From assembly GCF_900218015.1 (NCBI RefSeq), contig NZ_UFQQ01000005.1, positions 124,001 to 188,000 on the forward strand: DNA of 64,000 nt. The letters run 5' to 3'. Positions 25,918-35,148 of this stretch are shown here, piece after piece; the stretch's first letter is position 1, and the number at the start of each line of letters is the position of its first letter. Source of the DNA: Rhodopseudomonas pentothenatexigens (lineage in GTDB: Bacteria; Pseudomonadota; Alphaproteobacteria; Rhizobiales; Xanthobacteraceae). The notes beneath the pieces are model-generated. The model was not told the origin of the DNA. It saw nothing but the letters and a program-made list of their open reading frames with translations, and ran no database searches. Both the position numbers and the translations under genes were made by a program.

Positions 25918-27390
25918 ATGTTGAGCTTCGACGCCCTGCTGCAAGCCATCGCCCGCCAGACCGTGCTGTGCATCGGCGATCTGATGCTCGACGAATTCGT
26001 CTACGGCGAGGTGTCGCGGATCTCGCCGGAGGCGCCGGCACCGGTGATCGCGGTTCAGCGCAGCGAAACCAATATCGGCGGCGCCGGCAACGTGGCCCGC
26101 AACATCGCGGCGATCGGCGCGCGCTGCATCTTCGTCGGCCTGGTCGGTGACGATGCTACCGGTAGAATGCTTGCCGCCGAACTCGGAAGCGAGCCGAAGA
26201 TCGAGCCGGTGCTGGTGCGCGATCCCTCGCGGCCGACGACCCGCAAGGTGCGGTTCGTGTCCGAGCATTTCTCCACTCACATGCTGCGCGCCGATTGGGA
26301 GATCGCAGCGGCCGCGACCGGCGAGGTCGAACAGCGGCTGCTCGATGCGATCCTGCCGCAGCTCGCACGCGCCGATATCGTGCTGCTGTCGGACTACGCC
26401 AAAGGCGTGCTGACCGCGCGAGTCATTCGCGAAACCATCGATGCCGCCAACAAACTCGGCAAGCGGGTGATCGTCGATCCGAAAAGCGCCAACTTCGCGA
26501 TCTATCGCGGCGCCACGCTGCTGACGCCGAACCGCAAGGAATTCGCCGCGGCGACGCGGAGCGCCGCAGCGACCGATGACGAGATCGCCGCGGCGGCCCA
26601 GGACGCGATGACACTGGCGGAATGCGAGGCGATGCTGGTCACCAAGAGCGAGCACGGAATGACGCTGGTGCCGCGCGGGGGCGAGCCGATCCACGTCCCG
26701 GCGCTGCCGGTGAAGGTGCGCGACGTCTCCGGCGCGGGCGATACCGTCGCCGCGGTACTGGCGGTGGTGCTGGCGTCGGGCGCGGATTGGGCCGCGGCGA
26801 TGCGGGCGGCCAGTGCCGCCGCGGCGGTGGCGGTCAGCAAGAGCGGCACCGCGGTGGTGACGCCGAGCGAATTGCGCCGGCGCATCCTGCCGCATGCCGA
26901 GCTTGCCGCCGAAGACAAGATCATCGCCAGCGACGCCGATCTGGATGCACGGCTCAAGGAATGGCGGCGGGAGGGCCTGCGGGTCGGCTTCACCAACGGC
27001 TGCTTCGACATCCTGCACCCCGGCCACGTCAAGGTGCTGACCGCGGCGCGCGGCGCCTGCGACCGGCTGATCGTGGGACTCAACAGCGACGCGTCGGTGC
27101 GGCGGCTGAAGGGCGAGAGCCGGCCGGTGCAGAACGAACGAGCCCGCGCCGAGGTGCTGGCCGCGCTGGAGGCGGTCGACCTGGTGGCGATCTTTGAAGA
27201 AGATACCCCGATCCGGCTGATCACCCGGATCGAGCCGAGCGTCCTGGTCAAGGGCGGCGACTACACCCGCGAGCAGGTGGTCGGCCACGAGATCGTCGCG
27301 GCGAAGGGCGGCGAAGTGCTGCTGGTTGATGTTCTGCCTGGTTTCAGTACCACCTCGCTGGTGGCGCGAGCGCGCGAGGGGCAGTCCTGA
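25918..27390 (+). CDS. hldE: Bifunctional heptose 7-phosphate kinase / heptose 1-phosphate adenylyltransferase
   Basis: 490 residues with two domains. Residues 1-330 are a ribokinase-like kinase making heptose 1,7-bisphosphate: the [11 protein letters not shown] loop and the [12 protein letters not shown] anion hole/catalytic base motif are present. Residues 345-490 are a nucleotidyltransferase making ADP-heptose: [17 protein letters not shown] carries HxGH, and [13 protein letters not shown] follows. It acts both before and after GmhB. With gmhA, gmhB and hldD nearby, the whole pathway is encoded here. Confidence 0.95.
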   Translation: MLSFDALLQAIARQTVLCIGDLMLDEFVYGEVSRISPEAPAPVIAVQRSETNIGGAGNVARNIAAIGARCIFVGLVGDDATGRMLAAELGSEPKIEPVLVRDPSRPTTRKVRFVSEHFSTHMLRADWEIAAAATGEVEQRLLDAILPQLARADIVLLSDYAKGVLTARVIRETIDAANKLGKRVIVDPKSANFAIYRGATLLTPNRKEFAAATRSAAATDDEIAAAAQDAMTLAECEAMLVTKSEHGMTLVPRGGEPIHVPALPVKVRDVSGAGDTVAAVLAVVLASGADWAAAMRAASAAAAVAVSKSGTAVVTPSELRRRILPHAELAAEDKIIASDADLDARLKEWRREGLRVGFTNGCFDILHPGHVKVLTAARGACDRLIVGLNSDASVRRLKGESRPVQNERARAEVLAALEAVDLVAIFEEDTPIRLITRIEPSVLVKGGDYTREQVVGHEIVAAKGGEVLLVDVLPGFSTTSLVARAREGQS

Positions 27391-27430
27391 TCATGCGCGG
27401 GATTGGCGACCACCGCGGGCGGGGGCAATC

Positions 27431-29380
27431 TTGACGCCGATCTCGTCATTCACCTACCGCAACTGGCTGATCGCGGTTCACGATCTGCTGGCCACCACGA
27501 TCGCGGTGCTGCTCAGCTTCTATCTGCGGTTCGACGGCGACAATCTGCTGGACCGGCTGCCGCTGCTGCTGAAGATCCTGCCCTACTTCGTCGTCTTCAG
27601 CTTCTTCGTCTGCTACCTGTTTCAGCTCACCACCACCAAGTGGCGGTTCATTTCGGTCCCGGACCTGCTCAACATCCTGCGCGCCGCCAGCGTCCTGACG
27701 ATCGCACTGCTGGTGTTGGACTACGTCTTTCTGGCGCCGAACATGTACGGGACGTTCTTCCTCGGCAAGATGACGATCGTCCTGTATTGGTTCCTGGAAG
27801 TGTTCTTTCTCGCCGGCTCGCGGCTCGCCTACCGATACTTCCGCTACACCCGCACCCGCAACAAGGCGCGCCGGATGGATGCGGCGCCGACCCTGCTGAT
27901 CGGTCGTGCCGCCGACGCCGAAGTGTTTCTGCGCGGTGTCGAGAGCGGCGCGGTACAGCGGCTGTGGCCGGTGGGCATCCTGTCGCCGGCGCAGTCGGAT
28001 CGCGGCCAAACCATCCGCGGCATCCCGGTGCTCGGCAGCACCGACGACCTGCACAACGTCGTCGCCGACTTCGCGCATCGAAACAGACCGATCGAACGGG
28101 CGGTGATGACGCCGTCGGCGTTCGAGGCCGATGCCCAGCCGGAAGCGGTGCTGATGCGCGCCCGCAAGCTCGGCCTGACGGTGAGCCGGCTGCCGTCGCT
28201 CGAGGAGAGCCGCGATACGCCGCGTCTGGCGCCGGTGGCGGTGGAAGACCTGCTGCTGCGGCCGAGCGTGAAGATCGACTATGGCAGGCTCGAAGGGCTG
28301 CTGACGGGCAAGTCGATCGTCGTGACCGGGGGAGGCGGTTCGATCGGCTTCGAGATGTGCGACCGGGTCTCGACCTTCGGCGCGGCACGACTGCTGGTAA
28401 TCGAGAACTCGGAGCCGGCATTGTACGCGGCGATCGAGAAGCTGTCGGCCAAGGTCAGCAAGACCAGGATCGAAGGGCGGATCGCGGACATCCGCGATCG
28501 CGAGCGGATCTTCGAACTGGTCTGCGCATTCAAGCCGGACCTGGTGTTCCACGCCGCCGCGCTGAAGCATGTGCCGATCCTCGAACGTGACTGGGGCGAG
28601 GGCGTCAAGACCAATATCTTCGGCTCGGTCAACGTCGCCGACGCGGCGAAGGCCGCCGGGGCCGAGGCGATGGTGATGATCTCGACCGACAAGGCGATCG
28701 AGCCGGTGTCGATGCTCGGTCTCACCAAGCGGTTCGCCGAACTGTATTGCCAGGCGCTCGACCGCGAACTCGCCGTGTCCGCCAGCGACAAACCGCCGAT
28801 GCGGCTGATCTCGGTGCGGTTCGGCAACGTGCTGGCGTCGAACGGTTCGGTGGTGCCGAAGTTCAAGGCGCAGATCGAGGCCGGGGGACCGGTGACGGTG
28901 ACGCACCCGGATATGGTGCGCTACTTCATGACGATCCGCGAAGCCTGCGATCTGGTGATTACCGCCGCGACCCATGCGCTGAGTTCGCAGCATACGGACG
29001 CCTCGGTGTTCGTGCTGAGCATGGGGCAGCCGGTGCGGATCGTCGACCTCGCCGAACGGATGATCCGACTGTCCGGGCTGCAGCCGGGCTACGACATCGA
29101 AATCGTGTTCACCGGCGTCCGTCCTGGGGAGCGGCTGCACGAGATCCTGTTCGCCGAGCACGAACCGTCGAGCGAGATCGGCATTCCCGGCATCGTGGCC
29201 GCGCGCCCGCACGAGCTGCCGTTGCCGACGCTGCGGCAAGGCCTCGCCGCGCTCGATGCGGCGATCGCGGCAGGACACCATGATGAGGTGGTGGCGATCC
29301 TGAAAAGCGCCGTCCCGGAATTCCGGATCGAAGCTGCGGCTCCGGCCCCGGCGCCAGCTGCGCAGCGCAGCCTGCAATAG
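27431..29380 (+). CDS. FlaA1/CapD-type nucleotide-sugar epimerase/dehydratase, membrane-anchored
   Basis: 649 residues starting at TTG 27431 after a GGCGGGGG run; earlier starts would overlap hldE. Four transmembrane helices (about residues 15-140) precede a CoA-binding-like domain and a C-terminal SDR domain from about 295. That domain has VTGGGGSIG and STDKAIEPVSMLGLTKR, where Met replaces the usual catalytic Tyr, as in the PglF/CapD 4,6-dehydratases with their TDK motif. It likely converts UDP-GlcNAc or a related sugar to a 4-keto-6-deoxy intermediate for polysaccharide synthesis. Product stereochemistry is unknown. Confidence 0.88.
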   Translation: MTPISSFTYRNWLIAVHDLLATTIAVLLSFYLRFDGDNLLDRLPLLLKILPYFVVFSFFVCYLFQLTTTKWRFISVPDLLNILRAASVLTIALLVLDYVFLAPNMYGTFFLGKMTIVLYWFLEVFFLAGSRLAYRYFRYTRTRNKARRMDAAPTLLIGRAADAEVFLRGVESGAVQRLWPVGILSPAQSDRGQTIRGIPVLGSTDDLHNVVADFAHRNRPIERAVMTPSAFEADAQPEAVLMRARKLGLTVSRLPSLEESRDTPRLAPVAVEDLLLRPSVKIDYGRLEGLLTGKSIVVTGGGGSIGFEMCDRVSTFGAARLLVIENSEPALYAAIEKLSAKVSKTRIEGRIADIRDRERIFELVCAFKPDLVFHAAALKHVPILERDWGEGVKTNIFGSVNVADAAKAAGAEAMVMISTDKAIEPVSMLGLTKRFAELYCQALDRELAVSASDKPPMRLISVRFGNVLASNGSVVPKFKAQIEAGGPVTVTHPDMVRYFMTIREACDLVITAATHALSSQHTDASVFVLSMGQPVRIVDLAERMIRLSGLQPGYDIEIVFTGVRPGERLHEILFAEHEPSSEIGIPGIVAARPHELPLPTLRQGLAALDAAIAAGHHDEVVAILKSAVPEFRIEAAAPAPAPAAQRSLQ

Positions 29381-29384
29381 CCGT

Positions 29385-30398
29385 TCAGATACGCGGCCGG
29401 GCGAATCGTCTCAGGACGACGGCGACCAGCACGCTGCCGATACCGAGCAGCAGGATGTCGACCACCGTCGACCGCAGCGCGATCGACGCGCCCGCCAGCG
29501 CCGCGAGCGCAAGATTGAGAAGGCACACCTGTCCGACCACCTCGCGCACCGGGAAGCCGTTATCGGTCGCCCGCTGATAGAAGTGCGAGCGATGCGCCAT
29601 CCAGAACCGCTCCCGCCGCAGCATTCGCCGCAGCAGCGTCAGGGTGCTGTCGGCGAGATAGTACAACGGCAGCAGCAGCGCGGCGGCGGAATGCCCTTGC
29701 AGCGCGAGCTGCAGCAGACACCAGCCGAGCAGCAGCCCGATCGGCAGGCTGCCGACATCGCCGAGAAACACCTTCGCGGCGCCCGGCCGGTTGAACGGCG
29801 CGAAACCAAGCATCGCTCCGCCGAGCGCCGCCGCAAGCAGCGCCGGTGATTCCGACAGCGCGCCGATCAGTCCGAACACCACCAGCGCGAGCGTCACCGG
29901 CAACGTCTCGGCGACCGTCATCCAATCGAGCCCGTCCATGAAATTGACGAGGTTGACGAACCAGAGCCCGCCGATCAGCAGCGCTGCGCGCTCCAGCCAA
30001 AGCGGCAGAGCCGGGATGATCTGCTGGTCCGAAGGCAGCGTCAGCACCACGGCGCCGACACACAGCGCCTGCAGAGCGAAGCGGGGCAGCACCGGGATCG
30101 GCCGGATGTCGTCGACCGCGCCGACGATCCCGATCACGATCGTTGCGGCGAACAACGGCAGCAGAGCCTGCAGCGCGGGGGCGGTCGGGCCGAGCGCACA
30201 GGTGGCGACGACCAGCGTTGCGCCGATCACGGCGATGCCGGCGCCCTGCGGGGTCGGCACCTTGTGCGACGAGCGCGCATTGGGACGGGCCAGCGCGTAT
30301 CGCCGCAGCAGCGGCATCAGCGCCCAGGTCAGGAAGGCGCCGAGAATGACGGCGCTCAGCGCCGCGATCATCGATGCGAAGCCGATGGCCGGATTCAT
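29385..30398 (-). CDS. WecA/TagO-like undecaprenyl-phosphate sugar-1-phosphate transferase
   Basis: A 337-residue polytopic protein (about ten helices) of glycosyltransferase family 4 (MraY/WecA/WbpL). Cytosolic motifs are visible: NARSSHKVPTPQGAG (N-terminal loop), DDIRP (catalytic Asp pair), NFMDGLDWM, FLGDVGSLP and HRSHFYQR. It transfers a HexNAc-type 1-phosphate to undecaprenyl phosphate, beginning O-antigen or capsule assembly. The specificity is probably closer to WbpL, for amino sugars, but this is inference. It is convergent with the FlaA1-like gene, four bases apart. Confidence 0.9.
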   Translation of the reverse strand: MNPAIGFASMIAALSAVILGAFLTWALMPLLRRYALARPNARSSHKVPTPQGAGIAVIGATLVVATCALGPTAPALQALLPLFAATIVIGIVGAVDDIRPIPVLPRFALQALCVGAVVLTLPSDQQIIPALPLWLERAALLIGGLWFVNLVNFMDGLDWMTVAETLPVTLALVVFGLIGALSESPALLAAALGGAMLGFAPFNRPGAAKVFLGDVGSLPIGLLLGWCLLQLALQGHSAAALLLPLYYLADSTLTLLRRMLRRERFWMAHRSHFYQRATDNGFPVREVVGQVCLLNLALAALAGASIALRSTVVDILLLGIGSVLVAVVLRRFARPRI

Positions 30399-30452
30399 CC
30401 GCGCCAGCCCGACCGGACGGTCGCGACATCGACCATGGCTGAATTCATCAGG

Positions 30453-31412
30453 CTACTCCGGCACCGTGATCTCTGCGTCTCCCTTGGCCGCCTTCTCGGC
30501 GCTGAAGATCCAGACCAGGCCGCCGAACCCGCCCAAAAGGAAGTACACTGCTCCGAACAGCAACGAGACGGCGACGCCGTCACCGGCGTCGAGGCCGGCA
30601 TAGCCGAACGCCAACCCCATGCTGGCCTCCCGAACGCCCCAGCCCGCGATCGAAATCGGGATCATCGTGATCAGCATGGTCGGGGGAACGAGAAACAGCA
30701 GCTGCGTGAAATCGGTCGGCGACGCGATCGCGCGCGCGACGCACCAGGCGACCACGACTGCCAGGACGTGAATCGACAGCGAGATCAGCGCCAGCCATGG
30801 ACCGCTCCGGCTGCGAAACAGCAAGTCGCTGGCGATCTGCGAGCAGGTGTGGAAATGGCGGGTCGCCCAGATCCGGGTCAGCAGGTCGAACGGCAGCAGA
30901 TGCAGCGCCAGAAATACCACGCCCGCGCCGAGCGCGACGGCATCGATCAGCACCAGCCCGAGCCGTCCCTCTGGATTGCCGATCAGCGTCAACGACCAAG
31001 GAAGGGTGCACATGATCAGCACCGCCAGCGCGATGAGACCGATCGCGCGGTCGACGAAGACCGAATAGGCGGCGGTCCGCCATCCGGCTCCGGCGCGGGC
31101 CACCAGCCACAGCCGCATCGCATCGCCGCCGATGGCCGATGGCAGGGTCTGGTTGAAGAACGCGCCGATCATATTGTAGCGGAACGCCTGCGGCAGACCG
31201 AGCGGTGCGCCGCTGCCCGCACTGATCGTCCGCCAACGCAACGTGCCGACGAAAACCTGAAACAGGGCAACCGCCAGGGCCAGCGCCAGCCATCCGATGC
31301 TGGCGGCGTCGATCCGGGCGGCGAGCGCGGCGAAGTCGGCTTTGCGGAGCGCGAAATACAACAGCGCCGCCGACACCAGAATTTTGGCCGCTGAGAATAC
31401 AATCCGGCGCAT
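30453..31412 (-). CDS. LPG-synthase-type membrane protein (UPF0104 / YbhN-like)
   Basis: A 319-residue polytopic protein with about eight helices belonging to the flippase-like domain family related to the membrane half of lysylphosphatidylglycerol synthase. Characteristic segments include FQVFVGTLRWRTI, NMIGAFFNQTLPSAIGGDAM and the C-terminal PISIAGWGVREASMG. The soluble aminoacyl-transfer domain is missing, so it probably moves or flips a lipid-linked substrate rather than aminoacylating one. It sits in the same orientation 54 bases upstream of the WecA-like gene. Confidence 0.85.
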   Translation of the reverse strand: MRRIVFSAAKILVSAALLYFALRKADFAALAARIDAASIGWLALALAVALFQVFVGTLRWRTISAGSGAPLGLPQAFRYNMIGAFFNQTLPSAIGGDAMRLWLVARAGAGWRTAAYSVFVDRAIGLIALAVLIMCTLPWSLTLIGNPEGRLGLVLIDAVALGAGVVFLALHLLPFDLLTRIWATRHFHTCSQIASDLLFRSRSGPWLALISLSIHVLAVVVAWCVARAIASPTDFTQLLFLVPPTMLITMIPISIAGWGVREASMGLAFGYAGLDAGDGVAVSLLFGAVYFLLGGFGGLVWIFSAEKAAKGDAEITVPE

Positions 31413-31598
31413 GGGGGTCGCAGAACAGAGGTTAACAGATCGTCAAGAACGAGCGACGCGCCCGACCATCGCGAAAGCCGCCGCCTTGGTAGGGACTTGC
31501 TCTCGATCTGGCAAGAGCGTGGCGGTTCCGCTTGCCGCTGGTGTCGGGGGCTGGCTAAACAGGCGCGCGGCGGTTCGCGAAGGGTGGGCGGGAACGAC

Positions 31599-32591
31599 AT
31601 GTCAGAACAAGCGATCCTGGTCACGGGAGCGGCCGGCTTTATCGGCTATCACGTCGCCCGTGAACTGCTGGAGGCTGGCCGCTCCGTCGTCGGTCTCGAC
31701 AGCCTCAACCCCTATTACGATCCCGCGTTGAAGCAGGCCCGGCTCGATCTGCTGACGCCCCGTTCTCGCTTCAGCTTCGTGCACGGCGACCTCGCCGACC
31801 GGTCGGCGACGGCGGAGCTGTTCGCGACACACCGTTTTCCAGTCGTCATTCATCTGGCCGCCCAGGCCGGGGTGCGGCATTCGCTCAGTCACCCCCACGA
31901 CTATGCCGACTGCAACCTCGAGGGTTTCCTCAACGTGCTGGAAGGGTGCCGGCACCATGGCTGCGAGCACCTGATCTACGCGTCGTCGTCGTCGGTGTAT
32001 GGCGCCAACACCAAGCTGCCGTTCGCGGTGGACGATCCGACCGACCATCCGATCAGCCTGTATGCGGCGACCAAGAAGGCCAACGAACTGATGGCGCACT
32101 GCTACAGCCATCTGTACCGGCTGCCGACCACCGGTCTGCGGTTCTTCACCATCTATGGACCATGGTACCGGCCGGACATGGCGCTGTATCTGTTCGCCAA
32201 GGCGATCACCGAAGGGCGCCCGATCAAGCTGTTCAACCACGGCCAGATGCGGCGGGACTTCACCTATATCGACGACGTCACCCAGGTTGTGACCCGGCTG
32301 ATCGACCTGATTCCGGCCGGCCGCGCCGGCGAGGCGGGCGGGGCGCCGGCTCGGATCTACAATGTCGGCAATCACAGTCCGGAAGAGCTGATGCATGTGG
32401 TGGCGCTGCTCGAAAGCGAGCTCGGGCGCGCGGCGATCAAGGAGATGCTGCCGATGCAGCCCGGCGACGTGCCGGCGACCTTTGCGGATGTCGAGGGGCT
32501 GATGCGGGACGTCGGGTTCCGGCCCTCGACGCCGATCGCCGACGGCATCCATGCGTTTGCCGACTGGTTTCGCCGCTACCACGGGGTGTAG
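31599..32591 (+). CDS. UDP-glucuronate 4-epimerase-like SDR
   Basis: A 330-residue extended SDR: VTGAAGFIGYHVA (8-20), YASSSSVYGAN (127-137), catalytic Y155/K159 in SLYAATKKA. The segments HLAAQAGVRHSLSHPHDYAD, LRFFTIYGPWYRPDMALYLF and MRRDFTYIDD are typical of LpsL/CapI-type UDP-glucuronic acid to UDP-galacturonic acid epimerases. ATG 31599 is preceded by GGCGGG; the longer frame upstream is not convincing. It supplies a uronic acid to LPS or capsule, consistent with its neighbours. Confidence 0.88.
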   Translation: MSEQAILVTGAAGFIGYHVARELLEAGRSVVGLDSLNPYYDPALKQARLDLLTPRSRFSFVHGDLADRSATAELFATHRFPVVIHLAAQAGVRHSLSHPHDYADCNLEGFLNVLEGCRHHGCEHLIYASSSSVYGANTKLPFAVDDPTDHPISLYAATKKANELMAHCYSHLYRLPTTGLRFFTIYGPWYRPDMALYLFAKAITEGRPIKLFNHGQMRRDFTYIDDVTQVVTRLIDLIPAGRAGEAGGAPARIYNVGNHSPEELMHVVALLESELGRAAIKEMLPMQPGDVPATFADVEGLMRDVGFRPSTPIADGIHAFADWFRRYHGV

Positions 32592-32652
32592 CTTGCTGCG
32601 TCTAACTCGCAACTCCGCGGGTTGGTGTAATCAATTGAATCAAAACGTGTTT

Positions 32653-32665
32653 GGGAAAGTTTCCC
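32653..32665. promoter_or_regulatory. Palindrome upstream of the wbpB-like gene
   Basis: GGGAAAGTTTCCC, a perfect 13-base palindrome about 68 bases upstream of the start codon at 32733, in an AT-richer stretch. It is a possible operator, with no matching regulator identified. Confidence 0.3.
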
Positions 32666-32732
32666 GAAAGTTCGCCACATCTGTGGCCGCATGGTAGGAA
32701 GCCGCACCTTCAATTTCCCAAGGCGCGATGCC

Positions 32733-33731
32733 ATGACGTCCAGCACTGAACCGGCCAAAACCCCCTCGCTCAGGATCGGCGTGATCGGCGCCGGGGTGAT
32801 GGGCACGAACCATGGTCGTGTGCTTGCTGGGCTGCCGGGCGTGACGCTGGTCGGCATCGTCGATCCGCTGCCGGAGCACCGCGACCGTGCGATCGAGCTG
32901 ATCGGCTGCAAGACCTTCGCAACGCTGGATGAATTGCTGCTCGCCGGGGTCGACGCGGTGACCATCGCGGCGCCCACCCATCTGCATCACGAGGTGGCGC
33001 TGACCTGCATCGGTCGCGGTATCCATGTGCTGGTCGAGAAGCCGATCGCCTCGACGGTGGCCGAGGGCCGCGAGATCGTCGCCGCCGCCAAGAAGGCCGG
33101 CGTCACCCTGATGGTCGGCCATGTCGAACGCTTCAATCCGGCGGTCGCGGCGATCAAGCAGGCGATTCGCGACGAGGACATCCTGTCGATCGGCATCACC
33201 CGGGTCGGCCCGTTCCCGCCGCGGATGTCGAACGTCGGCGTGGTGATCGACCTCGCGGTGCACGATATCGACCTGATCCGCTGGTTCACCGATTCCGAAA
33301 TCACCGAGGTGCAGCCGCAGCTCTCCAGCGCGATCGCCGAGCGCGAGGACATCGCGCTGCTGCAGTTCCGCACCGCCTCGGGTGTGCTCGCCCACATCAA
33401 CACCAACTGGCTGACGCCGTTCAAGGCGCGCACCGTGACGGTCGCGACCCGCGGCAAATATGTGATGGGCGACCTGCTCACCCGCCAGGTCACCGAGTGC
33501 TTCGGCTTCAAGGCCGACGGCAGCTATTCGATGCGGCACCTGCCGGTCGGCCACGACGAGCCGCTGCGTGCCGAGCTGATCGCCTTCGTCAATGCGGTGC
33601 GCAGCAACGGCACCCCCGCCGTCAGCGGCGAGGAGGGCGTCGCCAGCCTGGAAATCGCGATCCAGTGCCTCGAACAACCCGCCCGTCCCGCAGCGAGCGC
33701 CGCCGCCGCGCCGCGTCGCGCCGCCGGCTAG
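32733..33731 (+). CDS. Gfo/Idh/MocA-family sugar dehydrogenase (WbpB-like)
   Basis: A 332-residue NAD(P) oxidoreductase. The N-terminal Rossmann fold is seen in RIGVIGAGVMGTNHGRVLAG and the conserved EKP of the family in VLVEKPIAS; the C-terminal sheet domain follows with VVIDLAVHDIDLIRWF. ATG 32733 (MTSST) is preferred to 32691. It is followed 57 bases later by a WbpE-like aminotransferase. In that pairing this enzyme oxidises C3 of UDP-N-acetylglucosaminuronate (or a similar sugar) before amination; the pairing, not the sequence alone, supports that role. Confidence 0.82.
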   Translation: MTSSTEPAKTPSLRIGVIGAGVMGTNHGRVLAGLPGVTLVGIVDPLPEHRDRAIELIGCKTFATLDELLLAGVDAVTIAAPTHLHHEVALTCIGRGIHVLVEKPIASTVAEGREIVAAAKKAGVTLMVGHVERFNPAVAAIKQAIRDEDILSIGITRVGPFPPRMSNVGVVIDLAVHDIDLIRWFTDSEITEVQPQLSSAIAEREDIALLQFRTASGVLAHINTNWLTPFKARTVTVATRGKYVMGDLLTRQVTECFGFKADGSYSMRHLPVGHDEPLRAELIAFVNAVRSNGTPAVSGEEGVASLEIAIQCLEQPARPAASAAAAPRRAAG

Positions 33732-33788
33732 GCCGCAGCAGTCCCGCTCCGCCGTCGCACAGATCTTCCATCGAACCCCGTCAGGCCC

Positions 33789-34940
33789 ATGAACCAGCAT
33801 CTTCGCAACGACCCTGTGCCCTTCATCGACGTCGGCGCGCAACGTCGCAGGTTGGGAGCCGGCATCGATGAAGCGGTCGGCAAGGTGCTGAACCACTGCC
33901 AGTTCCTCAACGGTCCGGAAGTGATCGAACTGGAGGCGAAGCTTGCCGCCTTCGCCGGCGCCCGCCACGTCGTGACCTGCTCCAGCGGCACCGACGCGCT
34001 GCTGATGGTGCTGATGGCCAAGGGCATCGGTCCCGGCGACGCCGTGCTGTGCCCCTCTTTCACCTTCTGCGCGACCGGCGAAGCGGTGGCGCTGACCGGC
34101 GCGACGCCGCTGTTCGTCGACGTCGACGAGGTTACCTTCAACATCGATATCGCGTCGCTGAAGCGGGGCATCGGCACCGCCAAGAAGCTCGGGCTGAAGC
34201 CGCGCGCGATCATTCCGGTCGACCTGTTCGGCCAGGCCGCCGACCACACTGCGGTCGGTGCCGTCGCGGCGGATGAAGGGCTGTTTGTGCTCGACGATGC
34301 GGCGCAGGGCTTCGGCGCCAGCCATCGCGGTAAGAAGCTCGGCAGCTTCGGCCTCGCCACCGCCACCAGCTTCTTCCCGGCCAAGCCGCTCGGCTGCTTC
34401 GGCGATGGCGGCGCGATCTTCACCGACGATTCCGAGTTCGCCGAGGCGCTGAAGAGCGTCCGCGTCCACGGCCAGGGCAGCGACAAATACGACAACGTCC
34501 GGCTCGGTCTCACCGGCCGGCTCGACACCATCCAGGCGGCGATCCTGCTGCAGAAGCTGACGATCTTCGAAGACGAGATCGCGGCGCGCAACGTCGTCGC
34601 CGCGCGCTATTCGGCAGCGCTCGCCGATGTCGTCACCGTTCCGCGGCTTGCCGAGGATTGCACCTCGGTGTGGGCGCAGTACACCATCCGGTTGCCGCAC
34701 GGCGTCGATCGCGACGGTTTTGCGGCGGCGCTGAAGGCGCAGGGCATTCCGACCGCGATCTACTATCCGAAGTCGATGCATCAGCAGACCGCGTATCGCG
34801 GCTTCCCGGTCGCCGACGGCGGCCTGCCGGTGTGCGAGCGGCTGTCGCGCGACGTCATCAGCCTGCCAATGCACGCCTATCTCGACGCGCCGACCCAGGA
34901 CCGTGTGATCCAGGCGGTACGCGGCGCGGTGGGGCGGTAA
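33789..34940 (+). CDS. DegT/DnrJ/EryC1 aminotransferase (WbpE-like)
   Basis: A 383-residue PLP enzyme aminating a keto-sugar nucleotide. The PLP lysine is K199 in SFFPAKPLGCFGDGG, very close to the WbpE form. Also seen are TCSSGTDALLMVLMA near 63, LDDAAQGFGA near 168 and VHGQGSDKYDNVRLGLTGRL (substrate loop). It would give a 3-amino-3-deoxy uronic acid from the WbpB-like product. An N-acetyltransferase (WbpD) is not seen nearby. A 101-bp palindromic element follows the gene. Confidence 0.88.
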   Translation: MNQHLRNDPVPFIDVGAQRRRLGAGIDEAVGKVLNHCQFLNGPEVIELEAKLAAFAGARHVVTCSSGTDALLMVLMAKGIGPGDAVLCPSFTFCATGEAVALTGATPLFVDVDEVTFNIDIASLKRGIGTAKKLGLKPRAIIPVDLFGQAADHTAVGAVAADEGLFVLDDAAQGFGASHRGKKLGSFGLATATSFFPAKPLGCFGDGGAIFTDDSEFAEALKSVRVHGQGSDKYDNVRLGLTGRLDTIQAAILLQKLTIFEDEIAARNVVAARYSAALADVVTVPRLAEDCTSVWAQYTIRLPHGVDRDGFAAALKAQGIPTAIYYPKSMHQQTAYRGFPVADGGLPVCERLSRDVISLPMHAYLDAPTQDRVIQAVRGAVGR

Positions 34941-34978
34941 CCACCGCCGTTCGTGTCGTCGGGCCACTGAGCCTCCTC

Positions 34979-35079
34979 GTCATTCCGGGGCGCTCGCGAC
35001 AGCGAGCGAACCCGGAATCTCTGCCTTCGCCACATCGGGATTCCGGGTTCGCGCCCTGACAGGCGCGCCTCGGAATGAC
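34979..35079. repeat. 101-bp cloverleaf-like palindromic repeat
   Basis: The outer arms GTCATTCCG (34979-34987) and CGGAATGAC (35071-35079) are perfect complements. Inside are hairpin CGCTCGC-GACA-GCGAGCG (34991-35008), stem GAACCCGGAATC / GATTCCGGGTTC (35008-35019 / 35039-35050) and hairpin GCGCC-CTGACA-GGCGC (35051-35066). It lies between the aminotransferase and murJ genes and resembles dispersed intergenic elements of Bradyrhizobium-group genomes. It could also stop or stabilise the upstream transcript. Confidence 0.75.
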
Positions 35080-35148
35080 TCCCGTGTGAGAGGACCGCAG
35101 CCAGCCATTCCTGTTTTGCGGTGTCGCGACTTCCTGTAGAAGCGCCCC

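Noticed and set aside
24316-27288. A 990-codon open frame on the minus strand antisense to hldD/hldE
   Set aside because: It is a by-product of GC-rich third positions in the real plus-strand genes; its product is rich in His/Arg/Gln/Asp with no domain, while hldD and hldE on the other strand have full motifs.
32640-34967. A 775-codon minus-strand frame over the wbpB/wbpE-like genes
   Set aside because: Same antisense artefact; composition typical of reverse-frame translation and no recognisable fold.
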